A DNA stretch of 60,490 nt from Burkholderia sp. Bp9143. Its GTDB lineage: Bacteria > Pseudomonadota > Gammaproteobacteria > Burkholderiales > Burkholderiaceae. The position numbers and the translations under genes were made by a program. Positions 51,908 to 60,490 of the stretch are shown here, piece after piece. Numbering within the stretch: the first letter of the stretch is position 1; each line of letters begins with the position of its first letter. The DNA lies in NCBI RefSeq assembly GCF_003853645.1, contig NZ_QTPO01000054.1, positions 1 through 60,490 on the forward strand, in the 5' to 3' direction. The notes beneath the pieces are model-generated. The model made no database searches, was not told the DNA's origin, and saw only the letters and a list, made by a program, of their open reading frames with translations.

Positions 51908-53488
51908 TCAAACCGCGGCACGCTCGCCGGCTGCGGCGAGTTCGTGGTGATAGCGGCCGGTATGCAGCGACGACGGGCCGAGGCGCGCGTACTTGAACAT
52001 CAGCTTGATCTCGATGACGAACAGCGCGGTATAGAACAGGATGAAGCCGGCGAGGCTCAGGTACAGGTCGCTCGGCTGCAGGCTCGACGCCGACAGGTGC
52101 GTTGGCAGCACGCCCGCGATCGTCCATGGCTGGCGGCCGAGTTCGGCGACGATCCAGCCGAATTCGATCGCGATCCACGGCAGCGGGATCGCCCACACCG
52201 CGTAGCGGAGGAACCAGCGGCGGTTGTCCTGCAGCAGTTCGCGGCGCGCGCAGAACCAGAACGCGGCGACGAACGTCGCGACGAACAGGAAGCCGAGGGC
52301 CACCATGATCCGGAACGAGAAGAACACGGGCGCGACCGGCGGGATCGTCTTCTTCGCGGCGGCCTTGATCTGCTCGGGCGTCGCGTCCGTCACGTTCGGC
52401 GTGAACTGCTTGAGCATCAGCCCGTAGCCGAGATACTGCTTGTGCTGGTCGAACAATGCGCGGGTCGCCTCGCTCGTGTCGCCCTGCTTGATCTTCTGCA
52501 GCGCGCCGTACGCGACCATCCCGCTCTGGATGTGCTCCTCGCTGTGCTTCGCGAGCTCGCGCAGGCCGATCACCGGTTCGTCGATCGAGCGCGTCGCGAT
52601 CAGGCCGAGCGCGTACGGGATCTTGATCGCATAGTCGGTGCGCTGTTCGTCCTGGTTCGGGATGCCGATCAGCGTGAACGACGCGGGCGCCGGTTGCGTT
52701 TCCCATTCGGACTCGATCGCGGCGAGCTTCATCTTCTGCACTTCGCCGGTCGTATAGCCCGATTCGTCGCCGAGTACGATCACGCAGAGCGTCGCCGCGA
52801 GGCCGAAGCCGGCCGCGACCGCGAACGAGCGCAGCGCGAAGTCGACATCGCGCTTCTTCAGCAGGTACCACGACGACACGCCGAGCACGAACATCGCCGC
52901 CGACACGTAGCCGGCCGACACGGTGTGGACGAACTTCACCTGCGCGACCGGGTTGAACAGCACGTCGAACAGGCTCGTCATTTCCATGCGCATCGTCTGG
53001 TAGTTGAACTCGGCGCCGACCGGATTGTTCATCCAGCCGTTCGCGACGAGAATCCACAGCGCGGACAGGTTCGAGCCCAGCGCGACGAGGAACGTGACCA
53101 TCAGGTGCTTGACCTTCGACAGGCGGTTCCAGCCGAAAAAGAACAGGCCGACGAAGGTCGATTCGAGGAAGAACGCCATCAGGCCCTCGACCGCGAGCGG
53201 CACGCCGAAGATGTCGCCGACGTAGTGCGAGTAATACGACCAGTTCGTGCCGAACTGGAATTCGAGCGTGATGCCGGTCGTCACGCCCATTGCGAAGTTG
53301 ATCCCGAACAACTTGCCCCAGAACTGGGTCATGTCCTTGTAGACCTGTTTGCCGGTCATCACGTAGACGGCTTCCATGATGACGAGCAGCCAGGACAGGC
53401 CGAGCGTCAGCGGCACGAACAGGAAGTGGTAGAGCGCCGTGATGCCGAACTGCAGACGTGACAGATCGACGACTTCGCTACTTATCAT
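51908..53488 (-). CDS. cydA: Cytochrome bd ubiquinol oxidase subunit I
   Basis: 526-residue subunit that binds hemes b558, b595 and d. LSRLQFGITALYHFLFVPLTLG carries the heme b595 ligand histidine; NFAMGVTTGITLEFQFGTNW and the GRQPW motif (ELGRQPWTIAGVLPTH) near the C-terminus are diagnostic. The Q-loop between about 250 and 380 has the long form. The enzyme oxidises ubiquinol at very low oxygen and does not pump protons. Its start overlaps the stop of cydP by 11 bases. Confidence 0.97.
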   Translation of the reverse strand: MISSEVVDLSRLQFGITALYHFLFVPLTLGLSWLLVIMEAVYVMTGKQVYKDMTQFWGKLFGINFAMGVTTGITLEFQFGTNWSYYSHYVGDIFGVPLAVEGLMAFFLESTFVGLFFFGWNRLSKVKHLMVTFLVALGSNLSALWILVANGWMNNPVGAEFNYQTMRMEMTSLFDVLFNPVAQVKFVHTVSAGYVSAAMFVLGVSSWYLLKKRDVDFALRSFAVAAGFGLAATLCVIVLGDESGYTTGEVQKMKLAAIESEWETQPAPASFTLIGIPNQDEQRTDYAIKIPYALGLIATRSIDEPVIGLRELAKHSEEHIQSGMVAYGALQKIKQGDTSEATRALFDQHKQYLGYGLMLKQFTPNVTDATPEQIKAAAKKTIPPVAPVFFSFRIMVALGFLFVATFVAAFWFCARRELLQDNRRWFLRYAVWAIPLPWIAIEFGWIVAELGRQPWTIAGVLPTHLSASSLQPSDLYLSLAGFILFYTALFVIEIKLMFKYARLGPSSLHTGRYHHELAAAGERAAV

Positions 53489-53759
53489 GGTGGTCTCCCT
53501 CGGTGGATGCAGGCGCCGGCACCGAGAGCAGCTTCTCGGCGACGGCGGCAGGCGGCAGCGACATATGCTCAGCCTGCGGATGATTGAAGAATGCGTATTT
53601 GAGCGACATCAAGAGGATCAGCTTGACGATCAGCACCAGCGTGATGTCGCGGGCGAGGGTCGGCCCGCGTGCCCACGCGCCGATGCGCGCGCGCCAGCCG
53701 GGCGTGCCCGCCGGCTGCGCGGACGACGGCGGAGCGGGCTCTTTATTGATCGAGATCAA
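53478..53759 (-). CDS. cydP: Putative cytochrome bd small subunit CydP
   Basis: 93-residue protein with a Pro/Ala-rich cytoplasmic start, one membrane helix (DITLVLIVKLILLMSLKYAF) and a short tail ending GDHHDK. Small proteins of this type precede cydA in beta-proteobacteria and are named CydP; the function is inferred from position. The only plausible start is a TTG at 53759, with AGGA eight bases upstream. That start codon lies inside a perfect FNR-type box. The gene overlaps cydA by 11 bases, so translation is coupled. Confidence 0.8.
   Translation of the reverse strand: MISINKEPAPPSSAQPAGTPGWRARIGAWARGPTLARDITLVLIVKLILLMSLKYAFFNHPQAEHMSLPPAAVAEKLLSVPAPASTEGDHHDK
53746..53759. promoter_or_regulatory. 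FNR/ANR box overlapping the cydP start codon
   Basis: TTGAT-CGAG-ATCAA, a perfect palindromic FNR/ANR consensus (TTGAT-N4-ATCAA). It includes the TTG start codon of cydP. At this place it would be expected to repress or to act on a promoter inside cydP, rather than activate the operon promoter. Confidence 0.7.
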
Positions 53760-54027
53760 GGTGATTATCCTGAATCGATTTACAGGGTTTTGGGGCGACT
53801 CTACGTCGGATTTATTACGGCCGTGAAGCTGTTTTAATCCTTTTATGCCGACGTGCCAATTTTAAGATGCCGGCATTTCGATGCCGAGTGCTGCGCTGCG
53901 GCAGACCGTCGCGAAGCGCGAGCTGAAACTTGAGGTAGATCAAGGTTATGCGGAAGGGGCCCGAAACCACCCGATACCCGATCAATAAGGTCGATTAATA
54001 CGAAAAAAACGGGAGAAAGGATAGGCG
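53760..54027. other. Intergenic region between cydP and rpoH
   Basis: Non-coding. It holds the FNR-like box at 53930-53943 and should contain the cyd promoter on the minus strand. The right end leads into the rpoH terminator. Nothing else recognisable. Confidence 0.5.
53930..53943. promoter_or_regulatory. Second FNR/ANR-like box upstream of the cyd operon
   Basis: TTGAG-GTAG-ATCAA, nine of ten bases of the FNR consensus. It is 171 bases upstream of the cydP start. Activation from -41.5 would place the transcript start near 53895. No clear -10 box is seen there. Confidence 0.6.
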
Positions 54028-54061
54028 AAAAAAAACCGCTGCCGAGTTGGGCAGCGGTTTT
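54028..54061 (-). terminator. Terminator after rpoH
   Basis: Stem AAAACCGCTGCC / GGCAGCGGTTTT (54032-54043 and 54050-54061) followed on the minus strand by a run of T. Confidence 0.92.
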
Positions 54062-54086
54062 GGGTGACGCGCTCTAAATCGCGGAT

Positions 54087-55022
<936 letters not shown>

Positions 55023-55083
55023 TAAAAAACTCCTTTGGAATCAGGGACAAACCCTAGTCTCGGATGAGATTCCGGGGCCCATC

Positions 55084-55110
55084 TTAGCACTCCCGTAATC
55101 CGAGTGCTAA
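55084..55110. promoter_or_regulatory. CIRCE element (HrcA operator) before rpoH
   Basis: TTAGCACTC (55084-55092), nine-base spacer, GAGTGCTAA (55102-55110): a perfect match to the CIRCE consensus. On the minus strand it contains a possible promoter (TTAGCA, 18 bases, TAAGAT), so HrcA binding would block transcription of rpoH until heat inactivates it. Confidence 0.93.
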
Positions 55111-55381
55111 TTCCTTAGAGGGTGCGTGGCCATCCGAGTTCCCGGTTTTCTATCGAGCTTGTCGAGTCGATAGTCTAATTTGCGACCGGGCTGGCCGGAG
55201 GAAGTTCCGTAAGTCCTTGTTTCTGATGGTAATCGGTAGACGATTTCGATTTTTGTCGTTTTGGAAGCAAACAATTTCGCTTCGCGATGCCGATCCGAAA
55301 AGTCCTTTACCATACCATTCAGTTCGCTCGGGCCGGCCGCTGCGGCAAGGCTCCATTCAACCCGCAAAGTTGGAGTGTCTG

Positions 55382-55951
55382 ATGAACAATAAGAAGAATC
55401 GCCGGCCCCGTAGCCGGCTTGCGCTGCATGCGCTGCTGGCGGCGTCGCTGCTGGGCGGATCGGGGGCCGCATTTGCGGACCGGTGGGGGATCCAGGCGGG
55501 CGGCGGGTTTTCCGATCGCCACGGGATCGACACGGGCGATCTCGGCGTGGTGTGGGATCCGGGCTGGAACTGGTGGGAAATCGGCGGCTGGCACTTCGCG
55601 TTCGTGATGGAAGGCAACGTCGGCTACTGGCACACGGGCGGCAACGTTCACGCCAACCTCGGGGAGATCGGCGCGACGCCGATGTTCCGTTTCATCAAGA
55701 GCGCGGGCCAGGTTCGCCCGTTCATCGAGGCCGGCGCAGGCATCCGGTTCCTGACTCACCCGACGATCTCGCACAATCTGTCGCTGTCGACCGCCTTCCA
55801 GTTCGCGGACGTCGTCGGCGTCGGCGCACAGTTCGGAGAACGCCAACAGTATCAGGTCGGTTATCGTTTTCAACATGTGTCTAACGCGGGTATCAAAGAG
55901 CCGAATCCTGGTATAAATTTCCACCAGTTCTACGTGCAGTACAACTTCTGA
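55382..55951 (+). CDS. pagL: Lipid A 3-O-deacylase PagL
   Basis: 189-residue outer-membrane enzyme of the acyloxyacyl hydrolase family that removes the 3-O-acyl chain of lipid A. A signal peptide (ALHALLAASLLGGSGAAFA) precedes an eight-stranded barrel. The catalytic histidine and serine are in YRFQHVSNAGIKEPNPGIN, with a glutamate close by. The C-terminal aromatic residue (FYVQYNF) is typical of barrel proteins. The start at 55382 is the natural one. The upstream 160 bases are AT-richer and likely hold its promoter. Confidence 0.93.
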   Translation: MNNKKNRRPRSRLALHALLAASLLGGSGAAFADRWGIQAGGGFSDRHGIDTGDLGVVWDPGWNWWEIGGWHFAFVMEGNVGYWHTGGNVHANLGEIGATPMFRFIKSAGQVRPFIEAGAGIRFLTHPTISHNLSLSTAFQFADVVGVGAQFGERQQYQVGYRFQHVSNAGIKEPNPGINFHQFYVQYNF

Positions 55952-55996
55952 TCCGCACGCCCGCGCACGGCGGGCGCGTTGCCGAGGAGTCAGGCG

Positions 55997-56380
55997 ATGG
56001 CTAAGGTGATCGATGCGATTCGCGCACTCGAGCGCGATCGGTTCCGGGCGATGGTCGACGGAGACGGCGAGGCGCTCGATGCGCAATTGTCGGACAAGGT
56101 GTTCTTCGTGCACACCAATGGCAAACGCGAAACCAAGCAGCAGTTCATCGACGCCATCGTCGCCGGCCGCCGCCGCTATCGCCAGATCGAAATCCAGTCG
56201 CAGGACCTGCTGCCCGTCGGCGACGCAACCTGCGTCGTCACCGGGCGTGCGTTGATCGAGATGGAAACGAACAACGGCGGGCTGGTGTTTCCGATCGCCT
56301 ATACCGCCGTTCACACCCATGAGCAGGGCCAGTGGCGCCTGCTCGCGTGGCAGGCGACGCGGTGCGCGACCGAGACATGA
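55997..56380 (+). CDS. NTF2-like (DUF4440) protein
   Basis: 127-residue protein of the nuclear-transport-factor-2-like fold (AIRALERDRFRAMVDGDGEA, HTNGKRETKQQFIDAIVAGR, VHTHEQGQWRLLAWQATR). The cone-shaped fold serves many enzymes and binding proteins; no catalytic set is recognisable. ATG at 55997 follows GAGGAGTCAGG. It lies 45 bases after pagL and might be co-transcribed; a terminator follows. Confidence 0.85.
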   Translation: MAKVIDAIRALERDRFRAMVDGDGEALDAQLSDKVFFVHTNGKRETKQQFIDAIVAGRRRYRQIEIQSQDLLPVGDATCVVTGRALIEMETNNGGLVFPIAYTAVHTHEQGQWRLLAWQATRCATET

Positions 56381-56414
56381 GCGCGCGTGGCGCTCGTTTT
56401 CATGTCCCGACCTG

Positions 56415-56437
56415 AGCGGCCTGCTGGGCCGCTTTTT
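56415..56437 (+). terminator. Terminator after the NTF2-like gene
   Basis: AGCGGCC / GGCCGCT stem (56415-56421 and 56427-56433, loop TGCTG) followed by T-run. Confidence 0.88.
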
Positions 56438-56523
56438 GTTGGCCCGTGCGGCGCGGATCGCGCGGCGCACGGGCGGTCACGCACCGCTCGCTGACGTTCG
56501 AACCCTGAATCGAAACCTGGCGG

Positions 56524-58170
56524 TCAGGCCGCCGCGCGGTGGTCGGCGCAATGCCAGGCCGAGCGGTTGATCGCGCTGACGACCGCATCGAGCGCGGCGC
56601 TCGCCGCATCGTCGTGTACCCCGACGCCATGTCGCAGCGGTGCATCGCCGACCCGGCAGCCAACCGATACCGCGATCCGGCCGTCCATCGTGCGCGCGTG
56701 CTCGCACGAGGCGACGTCGATCGTCGCGCCGGCCGCTGTCGCGAAGGCCGCGGCCACGCGCTGCACGGCGTCTTCGGGCGTCGCGTCGGCCGGCGGCGGG
56801 CCCGCGACGTCGCGGTTCTGCCAGCGCGCGCCGTCACCGTGGCGTTCGGCCGGACCGTCGGTCTCGAAGAATTCGCGGGCGAACAGCGCGCAGATCGCGT
56901 CGCCGGTCACTTCCTCGCCGGACGCATCGGCAAGCGTCTGCACCGCGTGGCTGAATTCGATCTGCACGCGGCGCGTCGGCGTGAAGCCCATCCCGCGTTC
57001 GAGCAGGAACGTCGCGCCGCCCTTGCCGGACTGGCTGTTCACACGGATCACCGCGTCGTAGCTGCGGCCGAGGTCGGCCGGGTCGATCGGCAGGTACGGC
57101 ACTTCCCATACCGCGTCGGGGCGCTGCTGCGCGAAGCCCTTGCGGATCGCATCCTGGTGCGAGCCGGAGAACGCGGTGAACACGAGGTCGCCCGCGTACG
57201 GATGGCGCGGATGTACCGGAATCTGGTTGCAGCGCTCGACCACGCGGCGCACCGCGTCGATGTCGGAGAAATCGAGGCCCGGGTCGATGCCCTGCGTATA
57301 GAGGTTCAGTGCGAGCGTGACGAGGTCGACGTTGCCGGTGCGCTCGCCGTTGCCGAACAGGCAACCCTCGATGCGGTCGGCGCCCGCGAGCAGCGCGAGT
57401 TCTGCGGCCGCGACCGCGGTGCCGCGATCGTTGTGCGGATGCACGGACAGCACGATGCTGTCGCGATACGCGAGGTTGCGGTCCATCCACTCGATCTGGT
57501 CGGCGAACACGTTCGGGCTCGCGGCTTCGACGGTCGCCGGCAGGTTGACGATCATCTTGTGATCACGGGTCGGCCGCCACGCCTGCGCAACCGCGTCGCA
57601 CACTTCGCGCGCGAACGTCAGTTCGGCCATGCTGAAGGTTTCCGGCGAGTACTGGTAGGTCCAGTGCGTGTCCGGGCGGGCCGCCGCGTGTTCCTTGATG
57701 AGTCGCGTGCCCTCGACCGCGAGCGCCTTCACGTCGTCTTTCGACATCCCGAACACGATGCGCCGGAACGACGGGCAGATCGCGTTGTACAGGTGCACGA
57801 TCGCGCGCGGCACACCTTCGAGCGCGTCAAAGGTGCGTGCGATCAGGTCTTCGCGCGACTGCACGAGCACTTCGATCGTCACGTCGTCGGGAATGCGCTT
57901 GTCATCGATCAGCTTGCGGACGAAATCGAAGTCGGTTTGCGACGCCGACGGAAAACCGACTTCGATCTCCTTGAAACCGATCGCGACCAGCATGTCGAAG
58001 AATTCCAGCTTCTGCTCGATGCTCATCGGCTCGATCAGCGACTGGTTGCCGTCACGCAGGTCGGTGCTCATCCACACCGGCGCACGCTCGATGGTGCGGG
58101 TCGGCCAGCGGCGGCCATTGATGCGGACGGGTTCGAACGGACGGTACTTGTCTTGCGGGTTGCGCTTCAT
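56524..58170 (-). CDS. leuA: 2-isopropylmalate synthase (LeuA type 2)
   Basis: 548-residue enzyme that condenses 2-oxoisovalerate with acetyl-CoA, the first step of leucine synthesis. The barrel starts WMSTDLRDGNQSLIEPMSIE; GFPSASQTDFDFVRKLIDD, the metal site SVHPHNDRGTAVAAAELALL and GNGERTGNVDLVTLALNLY follow. The C-terminal LeuA dimer/allosteric domain is present (FGFAREFF-like LFAREFFETDG to the end), so leucine feedback is expected. The long type with VRINGRRWPTRTIERAPVW at the start is the actinobacterial/Burkholderia form. The start at 58170 (MKRNPQDKYRPFEPV) was preferred to the longer open frame. A leucine-rich leader peptide is encoded 230 bases upstream. Confidence 0.95.
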   Translation of the reverse strand: MKRNPQDKYRPFEPVRINGRRWPTRTIERAPVWMSTDLRDGNQSLIEPMSIEQKLEFFDMLVAIGFKEIEVGFPSASQTDFDFVRKLIDDKRIPDDVTIEVLVQSREDLIARTFDALEGVPRAIVHLYNAICPSFRRIVFGMSKDDVKALAVEGTRLIKEHAAARPDTHWTYQYSPETFSMAELTFAREVCDAVAQAWRPTRDHKMIVNLPATVEAASPNVFADQIEWMDRNLAYRDSIVLSVHPHNDRGTAVAAAELALLAGADRIEGCLFGNGERTGNVDLVTLALNLYTQGIDPGLDFSDIDAVRRVVERCNQIPVHPRHPYAGDLVFTAFSGSHQDAIRKGFAQQRPDAVWEVPYLPIDPADLGRSYDAVIRVNSQSGKGGATFLLERGMGFTPTRRVQIEFSHAVQTLADASGEEVTGDAICALFAREFFETDGPAERHGDGARWQNRDVAGPPPADATPEDAVQRVAAAFATAAGATIDVASCEHARTMDGRIAVSVGCRVGDAPLRHGVGVHDDAASAALDAVVSAINRSAWHCADHRAAA

Positions 58171-58403
58171 CTTCTGGACCTCGGGTCTCAAGTCGCGAGC
58201 GAAGACGGGCGGCATGGGCGACGGTTGGCGCTGCCTCGCACCGTGGCGCCGGAAACGCGCTGCGGATGCGGATGATCTTCGCGAATCGACCGACGGATAG
58301 ACGGACGAATGCTGACGACTTCGGATTGTAAAAACTGCGAGAAGGGTGCTGCGAGGAACTGCAGGGAGGGACCGTGCGGACAGCACACGGCGCTAAGACA
58401 GCC

Positions 58404-58478
58404 TTAGGCTAGTCGTAGCGATAGCGACCGCGCTAGGCGGCCGGAGGTAATTCGGAGGGTGTTCGGAAAGGAACGCAT
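58404..58478 (-). CDS. leuA leader peptide, 24 aa, rich in CTA leucine codons
   Basis: Small frame ATG to TAA in the leuA leader. It ends GRLARSLSLRLA and has five leucine codons, four of them CTA within the last ten codons. CTA is the rarest leucine codon in this GC-rich genome and is otherwise hardly seen in the neighbouring genes. This is the form of a regulatory leader peptide: ribosomes stall when charged Leu-tRNA is scarce and change downstream expression. The following leader (58171-58403) has partial hairpins (CCGTG...CACGG; GTGCTG...CAGCAC) and a TTTTT tract near 58326, but no clear terminator stem was found. The ribosome site is weak. Confidence 0.75.
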   Translation of the reverse strand: MRSFPNTLRITSGRLARSLSLRLA

Positions 58479-58564
58479 GGCGACAACTCTATGCCAGGAT
58501 GCGTGCGCGTGTCAAATGGTCGGTTGAAAGGCCGGCGCGAAAGCGTGCCGGCCCGGGATACCGG

Positions 58565-59539
58565 TCACGCCGCGAGCCGGGCGATCCGCACGATCGTGTC
58601 GACCTGCCGCGCAAGCGTGTCGGGCACCGGAATGTCGCCGCGCAGCACGGCGTCGGTCCACGCGGCCGTGGTCGCCGCGTCGCGCGATTCGGGCAGCGCG
58701 ACGGGCGGCGCGTCGCTCGACGAGCGCTCGGGCTCGATCAGCGTGTCGCACACGCCGTCGTGCAGCCAGTCGACCTGCACCTGGCGCCGCGTGTCGGCCA
58801 CCGCTTCGCCTTCGGTGCCGCGCGCGAGCAGCGCACCGCCGAGCGCGGCGTCCGGATGATCGCGGAACAGCTGCGCGAGGCTGTCGCGGTACGGCGGATG
58901 CGTGTAGTTGACGAGTCGCAGCCCGGCCGGCGCGAACGGCTGCAGAATCTTCACGAGCGTGTGCGTGGAGTTGCGCACGCCGAGCACGCCGCGCAGCGAC
59001 AGCAGATGCGCGATGCGCGGCGCCAGCGCAGCGATCGGCGCGAACGCGACGCGGCGCTCCGCGAGCGTGTCCTCGATCGCGTCGTGCGACGTCGACGGCG
59101 CGATCGACAGCGCCGAGAAGATCTCCGCGCTCGTCACGCGGCCCGGATCGCGCTCGACGCCGTGCACGAGCACCGGCACGCCTTCGCGCGCGAGCAGCAG
59201 CGCGAGCAGCGGCACCAGGTTCGGCTGCTTGCGCGCACCGTTGTAGCTCGGGATCGACACCGGGCGGAACGCGGCATCCTGCACGTGCACGGGTTCGAAC
59301 GATGCTTGCGCGGCGGCGAGCATCGCAGCCAGTTCGTCGGCGCTTTCGCCCTTCAGGCGATACGCGATCAGGATTGCGCCGAGTTCGACGTCCGACACGC
59401 GCGCGTCGAGCATCGCGCGATAGAGCTCGAACGTGTCTTCGGCGGACAGCGCGCGGGCGCCGTGCGGGCCGCGGCCGATTTCCTTGATGAAGCGGGCGCA
59501 AGGGAACGGCGAGGCTGCGGAGTCGTGGGGAGCGGTCAT
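58565..59539 (-). CDS. ybiB: DNA-binding protein YbiB (TrpD2 family)
   Basis: 324-residue homologue of anthranilate phosphoribosyltransferase that does not make tryptophan; E. coli YbiB (TrpD2) binds DNA without sequence preference and is LexA-induced there. Motifs are KEIGRGPHGARALSAEDTFE, GAILIAYRLKGESADELAAM, SIPSYNGARKQPNLVPLLAL and VLVHGVERDPGRVTSAEIF. The PRPP loop of true TrpD (GTGGD) is changed here to IPSYNG, as expected for the family. Start at 59539 (MTAPHDSAASPF). It precedes the leuA leader on the same strand, but 86 bases apart; no LexA box was seen. Confidence 0.9.
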   Translation of the reverse strand: MTAPHDSAASPFPCARFIKEIGRGPHGARALSAEDTFELYRAMLDARVSDVELGAILIAYRLKGESADELAAMLAAAQASFEPVHVQDAAFRPVSIPSYNGARKQPNLVPLLALLLAREGVPVLVHGVERDPGRVTSAEIFSALSIAPSTSHDAIEDTLAERRVAFAPIAALAPRIAHLLSLRGVLGVRNSTHTLVKILQPFAPAGLRLVNYTHPPYRDSLAQLFRDHPDAALGGALLARGTEGEAVADTRRQVQVDWLHDGVCDTLIEPERSSSDAPPVALPESRDAATTAAWTDAVLRGDIPVPDTLARQVDTIVRIARLAA

Positions 59540-59736
59540 CGGGGCGTGGGGCGGGCGGCCGGCATCGGCCGCGCGGTGAGCGGTAAGGAATGCCCCGAGT
59601 ATCGCACGGGCGCGGCTCGGCCAAGCGCGGCAGCGCGCGCCGCCGGCGCGCGGCGCGCTAAACTCGGGTTCCCGGCGGTGCAGCGCGCGCTGCAGGCCCC
59701 GTTGCCGGCCGAATACGACCAAAAGAGAGACATCCC

Positions 59737-60381
59737 ATGAAGCTCTACAGCTATTTCCGCAGTTCCGCGTCGTACCGCGTGCGGATCGCCCTGAACCTGA
59801 AGCAGCTGCCGTACGACACCGTCCCCGTGCACATGCTGCGCGACGGCGGCGAGCAACTGAAGGACGCCTACCGCGCGGTGAACCCGGATGCGGTCGTGCC
59901 GACGCTGATCGACGGCGATGCCACGCTGCAGCAATCGCTCGCGATCATCGAATATCTCGAGGAAACGCATCCCGAACCGGCGCTATTGCCGAAGGCGCCG
60001 GCCGACCGCGCGTATGTGCGGGCGATCGCGCTGCAGGTCGCATGCGAGATCCATCCGCTGAACAACCTGCGCGTGCTCAAGTACCTGAAGCACACGCTGA
60101 AGGTGCCCGAGGAAGCGAAGAACGAATGGTACCGGCACTGGATCGAGGCGGGTTTCGCATCGCTCGAGACGCGCCTCGCGAACGATCCGCGCACCGGCAG
60201 GCTGTGCTTCGGCGACACGCCGACGCTCGCCGATATCTGCATCGTTCCGCAGGCGTTCAATGCGAACCGTTTCTCGATCGACACGACGCGCTTTCCGACG
60301 ATCCAGCGGATCGCCGATCATGCGTCGACGCTCGATGCGTTCAAGGCCGCCGAGCCCGGCGTGCAGCCCGACGCCGAATGA
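59737..60381 (+). CDS. maiA: Maleylacetoacetate isomerase (zeta-class glutathione transferase)
   Basis: 214-residue zeta-class GST that isomerises maleylacetoacetate to fumarylacetoacetate in tyrosine/homogentisate breakdown, using glutathione as cofactor. The motif SSASYRVRIALNLK with the catalytic serine is diagnostic, followed by VPTLIDGDATLQQSLAIIEY in the GSH site and PTLADICIVPQAFNANRF in the helical domain. The length is normal. No homogentisate genes are beside it. Start ATG at 59737 has AGAGAGA upstream. A terminator lies at 60459. Confidence 0.95.
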   Translation: MKLYSYFRSSASYRVRIALNLKQLPYDTVPVHMLRDGGEQLKDAYRAVNPDAVVPTLIDGDATLQQSLAIIEYLEETHPEPALLPKAPADRAYVRAIALQVACEIHPLNNLRVLKYLKHTLKVPEEAKNEWYRHWIEAGFASLETRLANDPRTGRLCFGDTPTLADICIVPQAFNANRFSIDTTRFPTIQRIADHASTLDAFKAAEPGVQPDAE

Positions 60382-60416
60382 CGCCGCGGGGCCGCCGGCT
60401 GACGGCTTCCGGCCGC

Positions 60417-60450
60417 TGTCAAGTCCTGGAATAGGTTGACAGTATCCAGG
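60417..60450. repeat. Two interleaved short inverted repeats
   Basis: TGTCAA (60417-60422) with TTGACA (60436-60441), and CCTGGA (60425-60430) with TCCAGG (60445-60450). The interlocked layout is not a simple hairpin. It may be a protein-binding site or the scar of an insertion-sequence end; neither is shown. Confidence 0.4.
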
Positions 60451-60458
60451 CACTAGAG

Positions 60459-60485
60459 CGCCCGATGCACCGCATCGGGCGTTTT
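60459..60485 (+). terminator. Terminator after maiA
   Basis: CGCCCGATGC / GCATCGGGCG stem (60459-60468 and 60472-60481, loop ACC) with TTTT after it. Confidence 0.92.
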
Positions 60486-60490
60486 GTATT

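Noticed and set aside
53746..53759. FNR box as a classic class II activator site for cydPABX
   Set aside because: A site overlapping the first start codon is too far downstream to activate a promoter for cydP; kept as a separate, possibly repressing site.
55107..55472. Minus-strand frame of 121 codons upstream of rpoH
   Set aside because: Crosses the CIRCE/promoter zone and the start of pagL; no coding character.

Overview
The window is a GC-rich chromosomal segment of a beta-proteobacterium, almost certainly Burkholderia (cepacia-complex-like, main chromosome). The evidence is the gene content and order (gshA-gshB-ptsIIA-ptsH-ptsI, ctaC-ctaD-ctaG-ctaE-surf1-ctaA-ctaB-senC, cydP-cydA-cydB-cydX, an imuA-imuB-dnaE2 cassette, a large GlcNAc PTS operon) and the strong G/C preference at third codon positions. 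No rRNA, tRNA, CRISPR array or intact insertion sequence was seen.

Layout. 1-2819 is the AT-richer end of a genomic island inserted into comM, cutting that gene at its Walker B motif (codon 341). It carries unrecognised minus-strand cargo genes, one of them apparently split by a frameshift. 3843-6700: ubiK, then glnK-amtB behind a textbook sigma-54 promoter. 6837-12132: glutathione synthesis (gshA-gshB) followed by the general PTS (EIIA-Man type, HPr, EI). 12222-20108: mixed housekeeping genes (E1-like adenylyltransferase, CtpA protease, gpmA, rhodanese, grxC, secB, gpsA, macrodomain, trmL, comF). 20183-31821: a BioC-like methyltransferase and the complete aa3 cytochrome c oxidase and heme A assembly region, whose subunit II is a CuA/cytochrome c/OmpA fusion. 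31971-33989: small genes, a chemoreceptor remnant and an orphan MetQ-type binding protein.

34211-39590 is a LexA-controlled mutagenesis cassette (imuA-imuB-dnaE2). 39823-49967 is a GlcNAc/chitobiose catabolic locus: GntR regulator, nagA, a SIS-type deaminase, an EIIA-HPr-EI triple fusion, an EIIC-EIIB-EIIB' permease whose last domain has lost its phosphorylation cysteine, and a convergent GH20 hexosaminidase. Repeated ATACCA-type half-sites link the two promoters. 50563-53759 is the cytochrome bd operon with both small subunits and FNR-type boxes. 54087-55110 is rpoH under a perfect CIRCE element. The right end holds pagL, an NTF2-like gene, leuA with a leader peptide rich in CTA leucine codons, ybiB and maiA.

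The most interesting points are the comM-inserted island end with unknown cargo, the CIRCE element at rpoH, the leucine leader peptide, the degenerate second EIIB domain, and the operator half-sites shared by the nag operon and the hexosaminidase gene.
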